A stretch of DNA of 64,000 nt from Cristatella mucedo (GCA_009760855.2 WPIO01000007.1:5206501-5270500), one strand, 5' to 3'. Positions 1-12,340 are shown, counted from the stretch's first letter. Notes: generated by a model not told the origin, from the letters alone. Numbers and translations: made by a program.

Positions 1-339
1 AATACAAATGAGTCAGCCGAAGGACCAGTCTCCCCACAAACCCACAGTTGCTCGCTGGGGCGGTCGCGTGAATGTGAGTGTAAGCTAGCACGAAACTTAT
101 TCCTCGAAAAAATGATCTATCCTAAGTGCTTGCTAAGCAAAATGACTGCATGGGTTAATTATACAGAATTTAATTAATAATAAGAATAATAATAGTAATA
201 ATAAGTTAATTATGCAGAAAAGGGAGAAGCTGTTGGCCCAGTCGGCTATCGCTAAGCTGTTCCTTCAATAGGCGACAGAGCTGATCTGGATAGTCTGAGG
301 AGGTTGAATCGAGTCCTCATTCGCCGAAAGGGACCACGT

Positions 340-340
<1 letters not shown>
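1..340. other. No gene seen
   Basis: Non-coding, with an AT-rich (AAT)-type stretch near 160-215 that resembles the simple tails left by the LINEs of this window. No recognisable coding or RNA feature. Confidence 0.6.
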
Positions 341-1196
<856 letters not shown>

Positions 1197-1221
1197 ATGT
1201 ATATTGTACCTCACTATATGC

Positions 1222-1545
1222 TAAGTGGTTTGACCCAGTGGTTAAGGTGCTCGGACTTCCTCTCCCTATCTAAGATAAGGAGCTGTCTTCCACGGTGGCT
1301 TGCAAAAGATTTAACTAGCTCCTTAGTTCTGTCGTTGCCTACAATCTTCCAAAAGAGTGTACTGGTATGTGAGTCTATGGTTGGCTGACATGGGCATGTT
1401 TTAAGTTGTCCAGCCACCCAACAATTCCGGCATGCCCCGACCAAAGTCTGGCCGAGGTCGTGGGCTCGAGCCCCGTGGCACATGTGAAGAGTTTGAATTG
1501 AAATTAAGTTCTCTTAATGCTATACAAATGAATTATAAAAAATAT
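1222..1545 (+). mobile_element. SINE2 copy split by LINE-derived DNA
   Basis: The head at 1224-1252 has the box-A-like stretch CCAGTGGTTAAGGTGCTCG. The body resumes at 1435 with the box-B-like GGGCTCGAGCCCC (about 1460-1475) and the tail ending AAGTTCTCTTAATGCTATAC. The ~180 bp between contains a piece of LINE family B (about 1262-1345). Comparison with the intact SINE2 at 55718-55862 shows the split. Confidence 0.7.
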
Positions 1546-1998
1546 ATGCCATATGTATTTGCTATATGCAGGTCCCCACAGGTTCTTTCTGCTTGGCCTA
1601 CCTGTGCACGATTGAGTGTGGTCTTTTAGCTAGGGTTCTACTAACTAGCGGCAGCGAGTCTTTTTTGCATGATTATCTTTGGATTGTAATGTAATGTATC
1701 TCCGTCCGTAAGGTGAGTGTTTTTGCATTGCGAACTCAAAGTGTAAGCACCTTTTGGTTGGCCTAAAGTAGCCGATAGACTTCATCCCACCCAACAAAGA
1801 GAAGCATAGCTGAATAGGAAGAGCAGTCGACGAAGCAAGTAGCATGGAAGTAGCAGCTCAGGGCGGCTGAAAAGGATGTGCCATGGTCAGCAGCAGGAGA
1901 GTAGAGGTCGCTGCGTAAACACTGTGGTGGAATAGAGTTGAACAGTCTGAGACATGTGAAGCGAATGCTTCTGTCTCCAACGGTCTTTATTCCTAGCA

Positions 1999-2112
1999 AG
2001 ATGTTACTCACCATTCAATTGCATTTCCCTTTGCAGCAAATGTAAAGCTCCTAGAGAGAGATTGAGTTCTATGAGGGCGCTTTATCAAGTGCATTATTAT
2101 TATTATTATTAT
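1999..2112 (+). mobile_element. Family A LINE 3' tail, nested
   Basis: The last ~110 bp of family A (TTGCAGCAAATGTAAAG, a GCGCC-type stem region, then (ATT)n), inserted in opposite orientation into the family B copy. This is a heavily 5'-truncated insertion, as expected of target-primed reverse transcription. Confidence 0.8.
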
Positions 2113-2233
2113 TCGGAATGGAACAGTTAATTTGTTAACTTAGTGTCCGTAGAGATTCTAAGGGCACGAGAAGCATGAAACTGGTGCAGCCGTTCAGCTA
2201 GGTATGAAGGAGCCAAGCCGTGGTAAGCCTAAT

Positions 2234-2410
2234 GGTGAGCCGCGATGGCACACTAGGTAAGGCGGTGCTTTTCACGACCTCGGGACTGAGGTCGTGGGTT
2301 CGAATCCTGTAGTGGGCGATCCTTTATCGCCGCTGCAAGCGGTGGTGATAGCCGTAAAGGCTTTGCTGCCGCTATAAAAAATAGGATGTTAAATCAGGTA
2401 GTATTTTACT
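2234..2410 (+). mobile_element. SINE1 copy with intact Pol III boxes
   Basis: tRNA-like head with box A near 2246-2260 and a perfect box B GGTTCGAATCC at 2297-2307, followed by the SINE1 body (CGCCGCTGCAAGCGGTGGTG) and the end ATGTTAAATCAGGTAGTATTTT. It lies inside the family B copy at 1670-2780. Confidence 0.85.
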
Positions 2411-2780
2411 TTTTATTTTTATGGGTCATCGTAAGAACTTTGCTCTGTATCCGTTGATCAACCGCGAGCCATAGTAGTTTTTCAGGAAAGGAGACACATG
2501 GCTGAACGTCTGGGACATTTTAACTAGCGCTGCAGCCATATTCATCACCAGTTCCAATAATTCCTGCTAGACAGAACCAGGGAGCTAATTACATTCTTTG
2601 CAGGCCACCGTAGTAGACAGTCCATAATCTTAGATAGGGATTGGACGTGATGTCTAGCTTCGGAAGCAGAAATGAAATTTTAAAAATGCTGGCAGTTATC
2701 AAAGAGGACAGCTAAATTCCGAACACACGGTGATGGTTGCACAAGAGCATCGCCTATTAGAAAAGCAAAGTCTCATAGTC

Positions 2781-3894
2781 CAGCCTATCTCTTTGGGTGT
2801 CGTATGAGTAGTACTTCGGTAAATTGTACTTGCGTGCCTTTTTTTCGCGGTTGCCAGAGACGAATGCCTTGCTTTCACTAACTACGTGCAATTGCATCTC
2901 TTTCAGCGTTTTCTTAGGCGCCTGAATGGAGATCAAGTTCTCTCAGGGTGCAATACTACAGATTTATTATCATTATCGTAATTAATAAAATAGTCTGCTA
3001 TTTGAAAATCCACTAGGCTGGTCTCGGGCGGCAGTGTCGTAACGGTTGGCCTGATGGTCGCAGCTGGAGTATTGATAGATGGAGATTGGAGTATTGATAA
3101 AGTAGCACAAAAGTAGTCCCCCCTCCCCCCCCCCCCGCTGCTCACTGCGTTTATCCTGGTTGCACAAGTGACGCAATATCTCACAGCCTAAATTTGACCA
3201 CGACATCTAGTGTTCCAGGCTCGATTGACAGCATATTCATTCGCGGTCCATCTCTTTCTCTCTATTTCTTTATTTGTCCTGTTGGTGGGCGACGGGAGTT
3301 ACAAGGAATTCGAGCAGTTCTGCACCTACTTGTCATTGTTTTGTCGGGGTATTCATCGGTTCAAATTCAAATTGCCGCCTGTGAGCAGATACAGTATCCA
3401 CCTGCCATCTATACTATTCATAGAGGTGTGTGCGACTCCTGTCATGTCATTCTTGCTTTCCTTCGTCGAAGCCGGAAGCTCATATGCCAAAAGCTGGTAA
3501 TGCACTATTCATGCACCGATACAACTCCCCATTTGATCGCCAAAATATTCTGCTTTGCTCTCCGGATTGACTGAAGATGACATAAGCACGCACAGTATCA
3601 CAAACGGGGCGTAGCGGCTTTTACGTTAGGAAAGAACTAAGCTGCAAACACAGCGATCGTAAAGGCGCTAGTCCTATCCGAACCGTTATGAATACAGGCG
3701 CAGCACGGAGCCTTCGGCACGGCTAATGACTTGTGGGTGCAGCACTGACGCACATGCATGATGCGACAGTAGAGGAACGCGAGCAGCAACAACGAGCGTG
3801 CCCACAACTTAACATGCGCATGTTCATGTCCATAGCGGTAGAGAATTTTCTTCGACATCGACTTAGGGTTACAGGCGTTCAGCAGCTGCCAAGA
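2781..3894. other. No gene seen; one LINE/SINE-type tail
   Basis: At 2915-2985 (+) there is a tail of the GCGCCTGAATGGAGATCAAG...TTATTATCATTATC type shared by SINE2 and the LINEs. A C12 run lies at 3125-3136. The 126-residue open frame at 3194-3574 matches nothing I know and has no coding signature. Confidence 0.5.
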
Positions 3895-4115
3895 CGTGAC
3901 ACAACTCCCACGTGTTTCCATTTCTGGAGCTCAAATTAGCATTAGCGCGCGCTCAGGCGCCGATTCCCTGCCCATTACATTTCTTCGGCTTTTATGCTCC
4001 CTTGGCCACAGATTAAGCCCACGGTCAGTTACTAGCCGTTATAATTCTGGAGTCACTAATAATGAATATCAGTCACAATCTGGCCGATTTAGCACGAAGC
4101 CGCTTTAATTGCCGC
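3895..4115 (+). repeat. Repeat family F, copy 1
   Basis: Similar to 9425-9760 and 35840-36150: shared blocks include TGGCCACAGATTA, GTTATAATTCTGGA and CACAATCTGGC. It is an interspersed repeat of unknown class. Confidence 0.6.
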
Positions 4116-4124
4116 TAGGTCATC

Positions 4125-4275
4125 GCTACCCCTAAGGTGCTCGCACTTGACAACGCGTGGGTTGTGGGTTCGAGTGGGTCCGGCAGACGATTCTATATCA
4201 TCCGCTGTATCCATGGGGTAACAGTTGTCGAGCCTCTCCTGCTGACACTTTTATAAGGCTGCTGAATGAGCTAAC
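4125..4275 (+). mobile_element. Degenerate SINE1 copy
   Basis: CTAAGGTGCTCGC followed by GTGGGTTCGAGTGGGTCC matches a SINE1 head of the GTGCTCGC subtype; the body and the end (AAGGCTGCTGAATGAGCTAAC) match more weakly. Confidence 0.55.
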
Positions 4276-5334
4276 ATTTACATTTAATTTCATTTTCATA
4301 CAATTATGAATGCGTACGTAAAGAGATTAATTGCGTAAGTCTGGAGGAGTATGCGTTAGACCAATTTCATAAGCAAATGAGGTTACTAACAATGTAAATC
4401 TGGCTACCGGTCCAGCTTCATTTTATATAGCGCCATAACATCAGCATTGGGTATCTTGATTGGCAAACGAGACAAAAGCATATTGCATATCATCGTGTCG
4501 TCAGCGGGAGTTTCATCCGCAAAGTCAGACTCCTAGAAGCTAACGTCCTATGAACTCGGCTACTAAAAGACGACCGTGCTGTGAAAAGTAGACGCAGTCA
4601 AAAACGAGGAAGGCGCAGATGAGACAGCCGCAATATAATATGAGAGCGTGGATGACATTTACAGATTTTTGGTATTCTCAATCAACTGAGTGACTAGGCC
4701 GTAGTCAGGAATTTTCCTCGCGGAACGACTAAACACTTACATCGAGTGAGCGTGGCCGGAAGCAATATGAGACTAACGCTACACAGTCTCTATGCCTGCC
4801 CTGATGGCGTAGCAAGCCGATTAGAAGACTATTCGTAATATGTCTAATGGACTGGAAAAACGCCTTAGTGGTGAGCTAGAAATCTTATAGACACAGTTCC
4901 AGGTTATGATATTGAAACAATGATCCTCGTTGACTGGTAGCGCGTATTATTCCGGAATATTCGCGGAGTGTTCCCAGAATCCATCTTTACGAAAAATGTC
5001 AGCTGAAAACAGAACAACGTGGAACAGCGAACTCTTAACGAGGAGGTCTCGCGGTATACCAAACAGGTATCGCTCGTTGGCCGTTAGCCGCACTGCAGTG
5101 TCGAGCGACGCTTTTGCTGAGCCTGAAGAATTCCTCCGTTGCTTACTACTAGTGGCTACGGCTAGTAGCGTTGGCTTACGCCTACTTACCCATTTACGGA
5201 GCTGATTTCGTACCCGAAAGACTCAGAAAGGCTTTCTCTACACTCTCTCAAAAAAAAAGATCAAGTCAGATCAGGTTTTCTCGAATGTTACCTCTCGGAA
5301 TACCTCTTTAACCGCTCGGTAAGCCCAGCAGCCC
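4276..5334. other. No gene seen
   Basis: AT-moderate non-coding DNA. The 91-residue frame at 4930-5205 is not recognisable and has no splice or start context of note. Confidence 0.5.
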
Positions 5335-5515
5335 CCGGGTTTAAGCCCGAGGGAATGGTACACACGCTCTCTCTCTCTTCTCTTCTCTACCCAGATCGTA
5401 GGTTTGAGTCCTTGGCCGTGGGCGATTCTTTGCTGCCCGCTGAAAGCGGCGGCGACAGCCGCTAACGCTCTCCCGCCGCTACGAGAATGAGGCGGGATTT
5501 AGCGAGCTAACTTTT
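5335..5515 (+). mobile_element. SINE1 copy, head broken by a CT-rich stretch
   Basis: A box-A-like part near 5345 is followed by a CT expansion (about 5367-5387), then the box-B-like GGTTTGAGTCC near 5401-5411, the GGGCGATTCTTTGCTG body and the end GGCGGGATTTAGCGAGCTAAC. Confidence 0.65.
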
Positions 5516-5864
5516 TCTTCCCTTCTTTTGCCCGCCGCTCTAGGCACAGTCGCCCTATTTCGCACACAGCCGGCAAGACGCCGCCCGAGGAGGCACCCGA
5601 GGGCTTCTCAAAAAATAGCGCAGCTCATTTTCGGAGGGCCTGAAGCTCAGCGCCGAAGGCGAGTCACCCGAAAGCCTACCTTTTCAGATCCCAGCCAAAG
5701 AGAATTTGGTAGGACCGCAGCCGTTTGGAAAGAGCAGAAGCGGAGGCCTGTCGTCCGAGGTCTGTCGCTGAGTAGATTTATAAAGCCACGTGTCGATAAA
5801 CGAAAGCCGCTTTCCCCTCTGATCTGTCAAAAACGGCCATCATACGAGCGATACTAAAAAAAAG
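5516..5864. other. Unassigned; open frame of 109 residues
   Basis: An open frame at 5528-5857 is rich in Arg and Pro and matches no family I recognise. I see no reason to call it a gene. Confidence 0.4.
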
Positions 5865-7420
5865 GCGTGGTCTTGATTCGCAGGTCACAGCAAGCTATCA
5901 CCCGGCCTCTCTCCTTTCGTTTTCGTCAAAGATTATCTAAAAAGTTCTTGCCGCCAGTTTGCAGTTTGTGGAGCACTTCGACAAGAATGTATTGTCAGGA
6001 AACAAATTTCAGTCGGGATTCAAGCGACACCACTCCACTGAAACTGCTTACCTTCTTGTAGCCGACGACGTCCTAATAAGATGGTGGCCTTGCCACTACC
6101 CGATGTCCTTCTCGATTTATCAGCTGCATTAGACGCTATTGAGCACGATGTCTTACTTGAACGATTGAGAACAACGATCGGTCTGGCAGACGAAGTACAG
6201 GCGTGGTTCGAATCGTACTTTTCCGATCGTGTTCAATCCGTGTCGTGTGGTGGTCAAATCCCATCCAGCAGACGAGTCACCAGCGGAGTTTCGCAAGGGT
6301 CCGTCCTCGGTCCTTGGTTCACTCTTTACTCACACTGAGCCTCCGGGAAACGTGATACGTGAGCCAATGGGATCGACTGTCACTTCTACGCTGATGACAA
6401 CCAGCTGTGTTTGTCATTTAAACCGTCGGAATCTGCAGCTGCCACTGCTAAACAAAATTCTTGCCTTGCAGGCATTCGATCCTGGATCTCGGCATGTTAC
6501 CTTAAACTAAACAATGAATACGCTGAACTCCTACTAATCGCGGGCCATCTCACGCGTGTAGCTAGACTAGCAGGCTGCTCTTTTAATTTATAACGCTGTT
6601 GTGGGACTAACATCATTGATCGGACTTTAGTCGTCCTCTTTGGTAAAAGCTTAAAGTTTGAAAGCTTTATTAAGAAGATCGCTTCCCCAACTAGCCGTCA
6701 CGTTTGATCTCGGTCTACGATTAGGGACTGTCTACAACAATAGCTTGCTAAAAATTCAACTAGCTCCCCGGTTCTGTCTAGGCTGAATTGCCGTAATTCA
6801 GTTTTGGCAGGGTTACCGAAAAAAGCCATACAGTCACTGCAGCGGGTTATGAATATGAGTGCAAGGCTACTCGCAAAATCTCAGAGATTCAGGCAGGTGT
6901 CTCATTGCTGAACGAGCAGCAATGACTCTCGGTCAATCAAAGTGTGCAGAGCAAAATTCTTACTGTGACCCACCAAGATCCGCCATGGTTTGGTTCCTTA
7001 ATACCTAGATAAACTGCTGTACCAGCTTCAGCCTTCTCGTGACCTCAGATCTTTTATGGAAAATAAATTAGCTGTTCCGTACCTGCGCTTAGAGACCATT
7101 GGTTACAGAAGCTTTTGCTCTGCAGGTCTAAGACTGTGCAACCCACTTTCACCATTCTTACGCAACGACATCTACTCTCCTGCTGCCTACTGTGACTCAT
7201 CCTATTCAGTCGTACTGACTTACTGAGCTGCTACTTCTATGGTACTCACTTCCTCGACTGCTCTCCTGGCTTAGCAATACTACTCACTTTAGTTTTTTGG
7301 GCGAGATGAAAAAGCCGCTTAGTGTTTGAGTGCACTCTAGAAAATTTTTCAGCGTGGCATTCCCACTTAATCCTCGTGGCTTTGTGCAGCGACAGACGCC
7401 TGCACTAAATTACATTATGA
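5865..7420 (+). mobile_element. LINE family B, RT to 3' end, degenerate
   Basis: The RT region starts near 5870 (counterpart of YRPVSLL and the FQSGFK..HST motif). LLDLSAALDAIEHDVLLERL is encoded near 6108-6170, QGSVLGP near 6294-6315, and a YADD-coding stretch at 6386-6397 in another frame. The 3' end (TGGCTTTGTGCAGC...TTACATTATG) is near 7375-7417. Multiple frameshifts and stops make it a pseudogene. Confidence 0.8.
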
Positions 7421-7549
7421 AGACACCTTACGGAAGGCTCGCGCCGGCCGCAAGGACTCTTCATCCCTACTAAAATAAATGATTAAAATAAATGGGTAAA
7501 CATATCTCATGGGCCTGAAGTAGCTGAGTGCCATAGATGAACCATCCTG

Positions 7550-9142
7550 CCGATCGAAAACCTCACACCTTGCTAGTAAGTTACAGTCTGGCTTTAGAGC
7601 TAATCACTCCACAGAGTCAGCATTGCTTCGGGTATACAACGACCTACTTAGGAATGCAGACGTGGGTAGAGTGTCTCTGCTTGTTTTGTTCGATCTATCG
7701 GCAGCTTTTGATACTATCGATCACAAAGTTCTAGAGCGCCTCTCATCTCGCCTGGGCATCACCGGCACTGCTCTGCAGTGGTTCAGGTTCTATCTCAGTG
7801 GGAGACTCCAGAGTATTGACGTGAATAGACAAAGATCATCTGAGGTACCTCTGAAATATGGCGTACCTCAGGGCTCTGTGCTAGGTCCGGTTCTTTTCAC
7901 GGTTTATACTCTCCCTCTTACCGATGTGATCGCCATGCACAGTCTAGGCTTTCACTTCTATGCGGATGACACTCAGTTGTACCTTTGCTTTGATCCCTCC
8001 CAGCCTTCGAGCACCTCAAATTCTCTCAACTCACTTGCTGCATGCATTGATGACATCCGCACATGGATGGCAGCACATTTTCTAAAACTAAAAAATGATA
8101 AAACCAACTTACTAGTTATGGGCAAACCCAGTGTGCTCACAGAATGGAAAGGCTGACGCTCAAAATTGGCTCTGCCAGCATATCTCCAATTGAATCAGCT
8201 CAAAATCTAGGTGTCATATTCCAAAGCAACCTCTCGTTAGACGACCATATCAGCTCCACAGTCAAATCTGCGTATTTTCAGCTTCATAACATTGCTAAAA
8301 TTCGGGCTTTAAGATAAGGATACCACGCTCAAGTTGGTCCACGCATTCGTGACATCCCGTCTCGACTTCTGCAACTCACTGCTTACTGGCCTACCAGCAT
8401 GTGCGATCAGGCGATTGCAGCTGGTGCAAAACTCTGCAGCTAGGCTTGTCTGTCGTGAGCGTCGCAGTTGCCCCATTACTCCACTTCTCGCCGACCTGCA
8501 CTGGCTACCAGTCAAGCAACGGATCGACTTCAAGGTTTTGTCGCTCATTTTTAGGTCCCTTCATTCTTTGGCTCCAGCCCATCTCTCTGATGTACTTCCC
8601 CATCAGGCCAAGCATCGTGCCACCCGATTCGATGGCGATTCGCTCTGTCCGGACGGTCTACTTGAAATTCTTCTGGCTAAAGAGACCCTTTTTTAAGGAA
8701 ACCCTTTTTGGACATGTCTGAGAGGGCTGCTGCCGGGCTATCTCGTACAAACCTCAAATCCTTTGGAGACCGTGCATTTAGTTCGTATGCTCCCAAAGCC
8801 TGGAACTCCCTCCCGACCTGCGTTAGAACATCCCCTGACCTGACCACATTTAAAAAGAACTAAAAAGCACACCTATTTAGGACAGCATTTAGTGGGTCCC
8901 TGTGATTCGTCCTTGATGTGCTTATGCGTGCTGACACTGTGCATGCTGCCACTAACCACATTTGCATGCTGACCCTGTGCATGTCACCCCTAACTATGTC
9001 ATTCATGTTGTTTGTTTATCAAGCACGATATTACTCACCATTCAATTGCCTTTCCCTTTGCAGCAAATGTAAAGCGCCTAGAGAAAAATTAAGTTCTCTG
9101 AGGGCGCTTTATCAAGTGCATTATTATTATTATTATTATCTT
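7550..9142 (+). mobile_element. LINE family A, 5'-truncated, RT to (ATT)n tail
   Basis: It begins within the RT finger region (CTCACACCTTGCTAGTAAG) and runs to the (ATT)n tail at 9120-9139. The frame at 7623-8156 covers the RT core: DLSAAFDTIDHK near residues 24-35, GVPQGSVLGPVLF at 80-92, and catalytic YADD at residues 113-116 (7959-7970). A codon is missing in KVL-ERL, and a frameshift near 8140 ends the frame. Downstream pieces (8334-8560) encode the [13 protein letters not shown] and [12 protein letters not shown] part. A foreign ~107-bp block sits at 8632-8738. Clade assignment CR1/L2-like is from motif order and tail type. Confidence 0.88.
8632..8738 (+). repeat. Element E, copy 1, inside family A LINE
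   Basis: About 107 bp that interrupts the LINE relative to the copy at 56145-59037 (between CCACCCG and TACAAACCT). The same block recurs inverted at 9206-9318 with only a few differences. Confidence 0.75.
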
Positions 9143-9205
9143 TTAAAATCCTTTGACCTGCCTAAAACCATATCTTTTTCCCACGTCGAGATTCCGAAAG
9201 TCGGC

Positions 9206-9318
9206 ACCGAAGGCGTCGGCGTCCGGCAGCAGCCATCTCAGACATGTCCAAAAAGGGTTTCTTTAAAAAAGGGTCTCTTTAGCCAGGAGAATTTCAAGTA
9301 GACCGTCCGGACAGAGCG
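9206..9318 (-). repeat. Element E, copy 2, inverted
   Basis: Reverse complement of 8632-8738, including GTCCGGACGGTCTACTTGAA and CTAAAGAGACCCTTTTTTAA. It lies just past the LINE tail, giving an inverted pair ~470 bp apart. Confidence 0.75.
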
Positions 9319-9424
9319 AATCGCCGCTAGTGCCTTTTAAGTGCCGCTCCGATGCACGCAGGTGTGCAGACAGTAGCGATACGCGGCAGCGACTAAGAGA
9401 GCCCCCTATCTTGATGCAAAAAGT

Positions 9425-9760
9425 CCGAATCCATGGCGGAGAGAAGTCTGTTTGACAGCGAGGGATGTCTACAGACGTTCAACAGCGGCCACGACGCGCT
9501 GCAGTTCTCGCTGGGCTCAGCGGCCCAGAGCACAACTCAAATCCAATGCCGAGGCCAACTCCTAGAGCGATACTCTTTCCTATTGCATGGCTTCGGCTTT
9601 CTTGCATGCAGTCTTGGCCTTGAATGATCTCTAACCGGTTCCATTAGTCATTATAATTCTGGAACCACGAATAATAAAAAACAGTCATAATCTGGCTGAT
9701 TTAGCACGCCGCCGTTTCACTAACCCCTCTTTAGAAACTGACTAAACTTCCGCCCTAATG
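9425..9760 (+). repeat. Repeat family F, copy 2
   Basis: Aligns by eye with 35840-36150: AGAAGTCTGTTTGACAGCG, GTTCAACAGCGGCCA, then GTCATTATAATTCTGGAACC and GTCATAATCTGGC, ending at CCGTTTCAC. One frame is open for 64 residues (9433-9627), and the 35.8-kb copy translates similarly (SLFDS..FNSGHD). Confidence 0.65.
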
Positions 9761-9956
9761 GTGCACCGTTCTACTGACCTGTATAATGGAAGGCCTCCAG
9801 CTGTGACTTTCGGGAAAGACTGAAACCAGCGGCGGCCATTGAATGACCTTGTCCGGTTACTGCACGGCTGCATGCTTGCTCCAATGAATATCCAATGAAT
9901 GCTCATGTATCACCTCTGTAATGTGTCAGATCGCTTACCGTTGAAATCCTATACCC

Positions 9957-10115
9957 TCGGGGGTCTTAGCCCAGAGGTAAGGTGCTCGCTCTTCACGACC
10001 CGGGTCGCGGGTTCGAGTCCTGTCGTTGCCGATCTTTTATTGACCACAGCAAGCGGTGGTTAGCCGTGAAGACTCATCTGCCGCTATATAAATGAGGCTG
10101 TTAAATCAGCTTAAA
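9957..10115 (+). mobile_element. SINE1 copy (GTGCTCGCTCTT subtype)
   Basis: Box A TAGCCCAGAGGTAAGG near 9967-9982, box B GGTTCGAGTCC near 10011-10021, SINE1 body and the end GAGGCTGTTAAATCAGCTT. The box-A subtype differs from the 2234 copy. Confidence 0.85.
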
Positions 10116-10212
10116 TCTAAGCTAATACGAGTTTTTTCAGACAAATGATTAAGTATTCAATTACAACGGGATACACTTCGGCTGGCTTTGTACGGGTTCG
10201 ACTTGAACCCGG

Positions 10213-10271
10213 TAGCGGTGGATTGCGGTAATTCGTCGAACCATTTGACAAATAACCGCAATCCACCGCTA
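10213..10271. repeat. Perfect 17-bp inverted repeat
   Basis: TAGCGGTGGATTGCGGT at 10213-10229 is repeated as its exact reverse complement at 10255-10271, with a 25-nt loop. The right arm is a satellite motif (CCGCAATCCaCcgC). Confidence 0.9.
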
Positions 10272-12190
10272 TCCACTATTGAGGGAGAATCTACCGGAAT
10301 ATAGTTAAAATCGACCAGAGTTCGGCGGTGCGAAGCTCAAATTTCGTGTGAATATTATAGCACATCGCCGTTTTGTGTACCCACCACATTTCATGCCATG
10401 CGCTTACCCGTTCTATTGTAAATGAGCTACAAAGACCCGCGCCTAAACCACAATCACCTCTAAGCCGCCTCAAATCCGCTTAAATTGCCTGCGTTAAGCT
10501 TCAAATAGTATTGAATATAACACCACACTCAATTTCAAGTGTACCTACAAAATTTCGCGCCATTACGCTCATGCGTTCTCACAAAGTAAACTACAACGGT
10601 TTGCCTCGTCCCAGGCTAATACCGCATTCCACTGCAATCGACTGCAAAGTGAAGAAAATCCTATGCAAAAAGCTCCTATTTGATTGCGTATGTCAGCGAA
10701 CTCTGTGAAAAAGTATTTCCCAATATTTTACGAGAGTTGGCACGGGACGTCTCGTGCAATGCGCTGCAATCGACTTCAACGGCTAGGGGAAATACTGAAA
10801 TCCACCAAAAACGACTAGACACAGATTTCGCGGAGCTAAAGTTTTGTCGCATGTTAAAGCGCATTGTGCTAAATGCACACCAACGTATATTCAAACAATT
10901 GCGAACTCGCACTCTCTGGCAATGCATGGCAATCTTCCGAAATGGCGTTGGCAAAAACCACAATCCAATTTAAGTCACTACAAATCATTCGGAAATTGTC
11001 AACGCAAAGCTCTAATTCTAACTGCATTCAAAATTTTACTGTGTCTAAAGTGCACCCCGCATAATTTTAACCTATTTTATTCCTTTAATCTGGGGCAATG
11101 CATGGCAATCGGCGGCGATGACTCATTCAAGTACGACCATCTGTTATGATCCTTCGCAAATCCCCAGAAAGTGGCTGTGCGAAGTTCCAACTTTTCTTGC
11201 GCGTTACATTGACATTTTCTTAAAATGCAATCACACAGTTTTAACTAATCGTGCACGTACAATTGCGGGCACATCAATCGACATATCGTTATCAATCGAC
11301 ATAAATTGCCCGTGCCAATACTACAATCGGTCACAAATCGACCAGAAATCGGCTTCGCGAAGCTCCAATAATTCTCATTGCATATAACATTATACCGTGT
11401 TTAAAGCGCATCCGCATAATTTAACCCATTGCGTGCGTTCAATGTGGTGGTAATGCATGGCAATCGTCAGCAACGGCCGAGCCCAATAACGCAATCCGTC
11501 GCAAATCGATCCCAAATTGACTGAGCGAATCTTCAATTATTATTGCCTGTAAAAATGCACGGTGTTTAAAGTGCACCTACATAATGTTAACCCATTACCT
11601 GCGTTCAATCTGGGGGCAATGCCCGGCAATCGACATCAACGGCTTTGTAAAAACCGCAATCCGCTACAATCTATCATGAATCGACTAGAAATTTATTGGT
11701 TGGACAAAGCTCAAATTCTCATTGCATGCAACTTTTCACTACGGTTAAAATCTTGCAGTTTAATTTTCAAGCTATTTCGCATGTACTTGTCGGGAAATGC
11801 ATCGCAGTAGAAGGAAGGACCGGACCCAAACGGCAATTTGCGATATCTCAAAAGTTGACAGAAATACGCTGTGCGATGCTCCAATCTAGATTTCCTAGTG
11901 CTTAACACTCTATCTACGGCGCACGCAAGAAATACCAATGCGGACGCTCGTTTTTTGGATACTGCATTGCAATCGCTTGCAATGACCCGGGCCAATACCG
12001 CAATCCTCTACAATCTACCTCAAAATGTCCAGAAATAAGTCGCACATTGGTTCGAAAGTTCACCCCTAGGATTGAACAATTCAGAGCGCTCGTTGGAGCA
12101 TGCACTCGCAGCATCCCAAGGCTTTGAGCATATTCATTCTTGGGCACCTTGTACACCAATCGCCTGCAGTGCAACACCACTATCTACTCT
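10255..12190 (+). repeat. Satellite 1 array, forward, ~175-bp units
   Basis: A recurring block GGCAATGCATGGCAATCG (or close variants) appears near 10757, 10918, 11093, 11270, 11447, 11615, 11795, 11960 and 12150, a spacing of about 160-190 bp. Other unit landmarks are ACCGCAATCC, GCGAAGCTCCAA, TTAAAGTGCAC and TAACCCATT. Units are diverged from one another, so the array is old. Open frames inside it are chance. Confidence 0.85.
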
Positions 12191-12340
12191 TAAAATAATT
12201 CATTTGTATAGCGCCCTAAGAGAACTTAATCTGTATTCCAGCGATTCACTTATGCCACGGAGCTCGAGCCCACGACCTCGGCCATATCTTGGTCGGGGCG
12301 AGCACCTTAACAACTGGGCCAAACCAGCTCGGTAACAACG
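12190..12340 (-). mobile_element. SINE2 copy
   Basis: On the minus strand: head with TTGTTAAGGTGCTCGCCCC, box-B-like GGGCTCGAGCTCC, then the tail AAGTTCTCTTAGGGCGCTAT ending at the ATTATTTT side. It cuts off the satellite array at this edge. Confidence 0.85.

Larger units (their letters stand above)
1670..2780 (-). mobile_element. LINE family B, 3' portion, degenerate
   Basis: Read on the minus strand it matches the 3' half of the better B copy at 17460-19768, down to its 3' end ATTACATTACA (near 1690 here). It is interrupted by a family A tail at 1999-2112 and a SINE1 at 2234-2410, so it is older than both. Stops and indels throughout; pseudogene. Confidence 0.7.

Noticed and set aside
2234-2310. 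Possible functional tRNA genes at Pol III box sites
   Set aside because: The box A/box B pairs all belong to SINE1 or SINE2 copies with shared bodies and tails; I could not fold a full cloverleaf with a CCA-ready acceptor stem at any.
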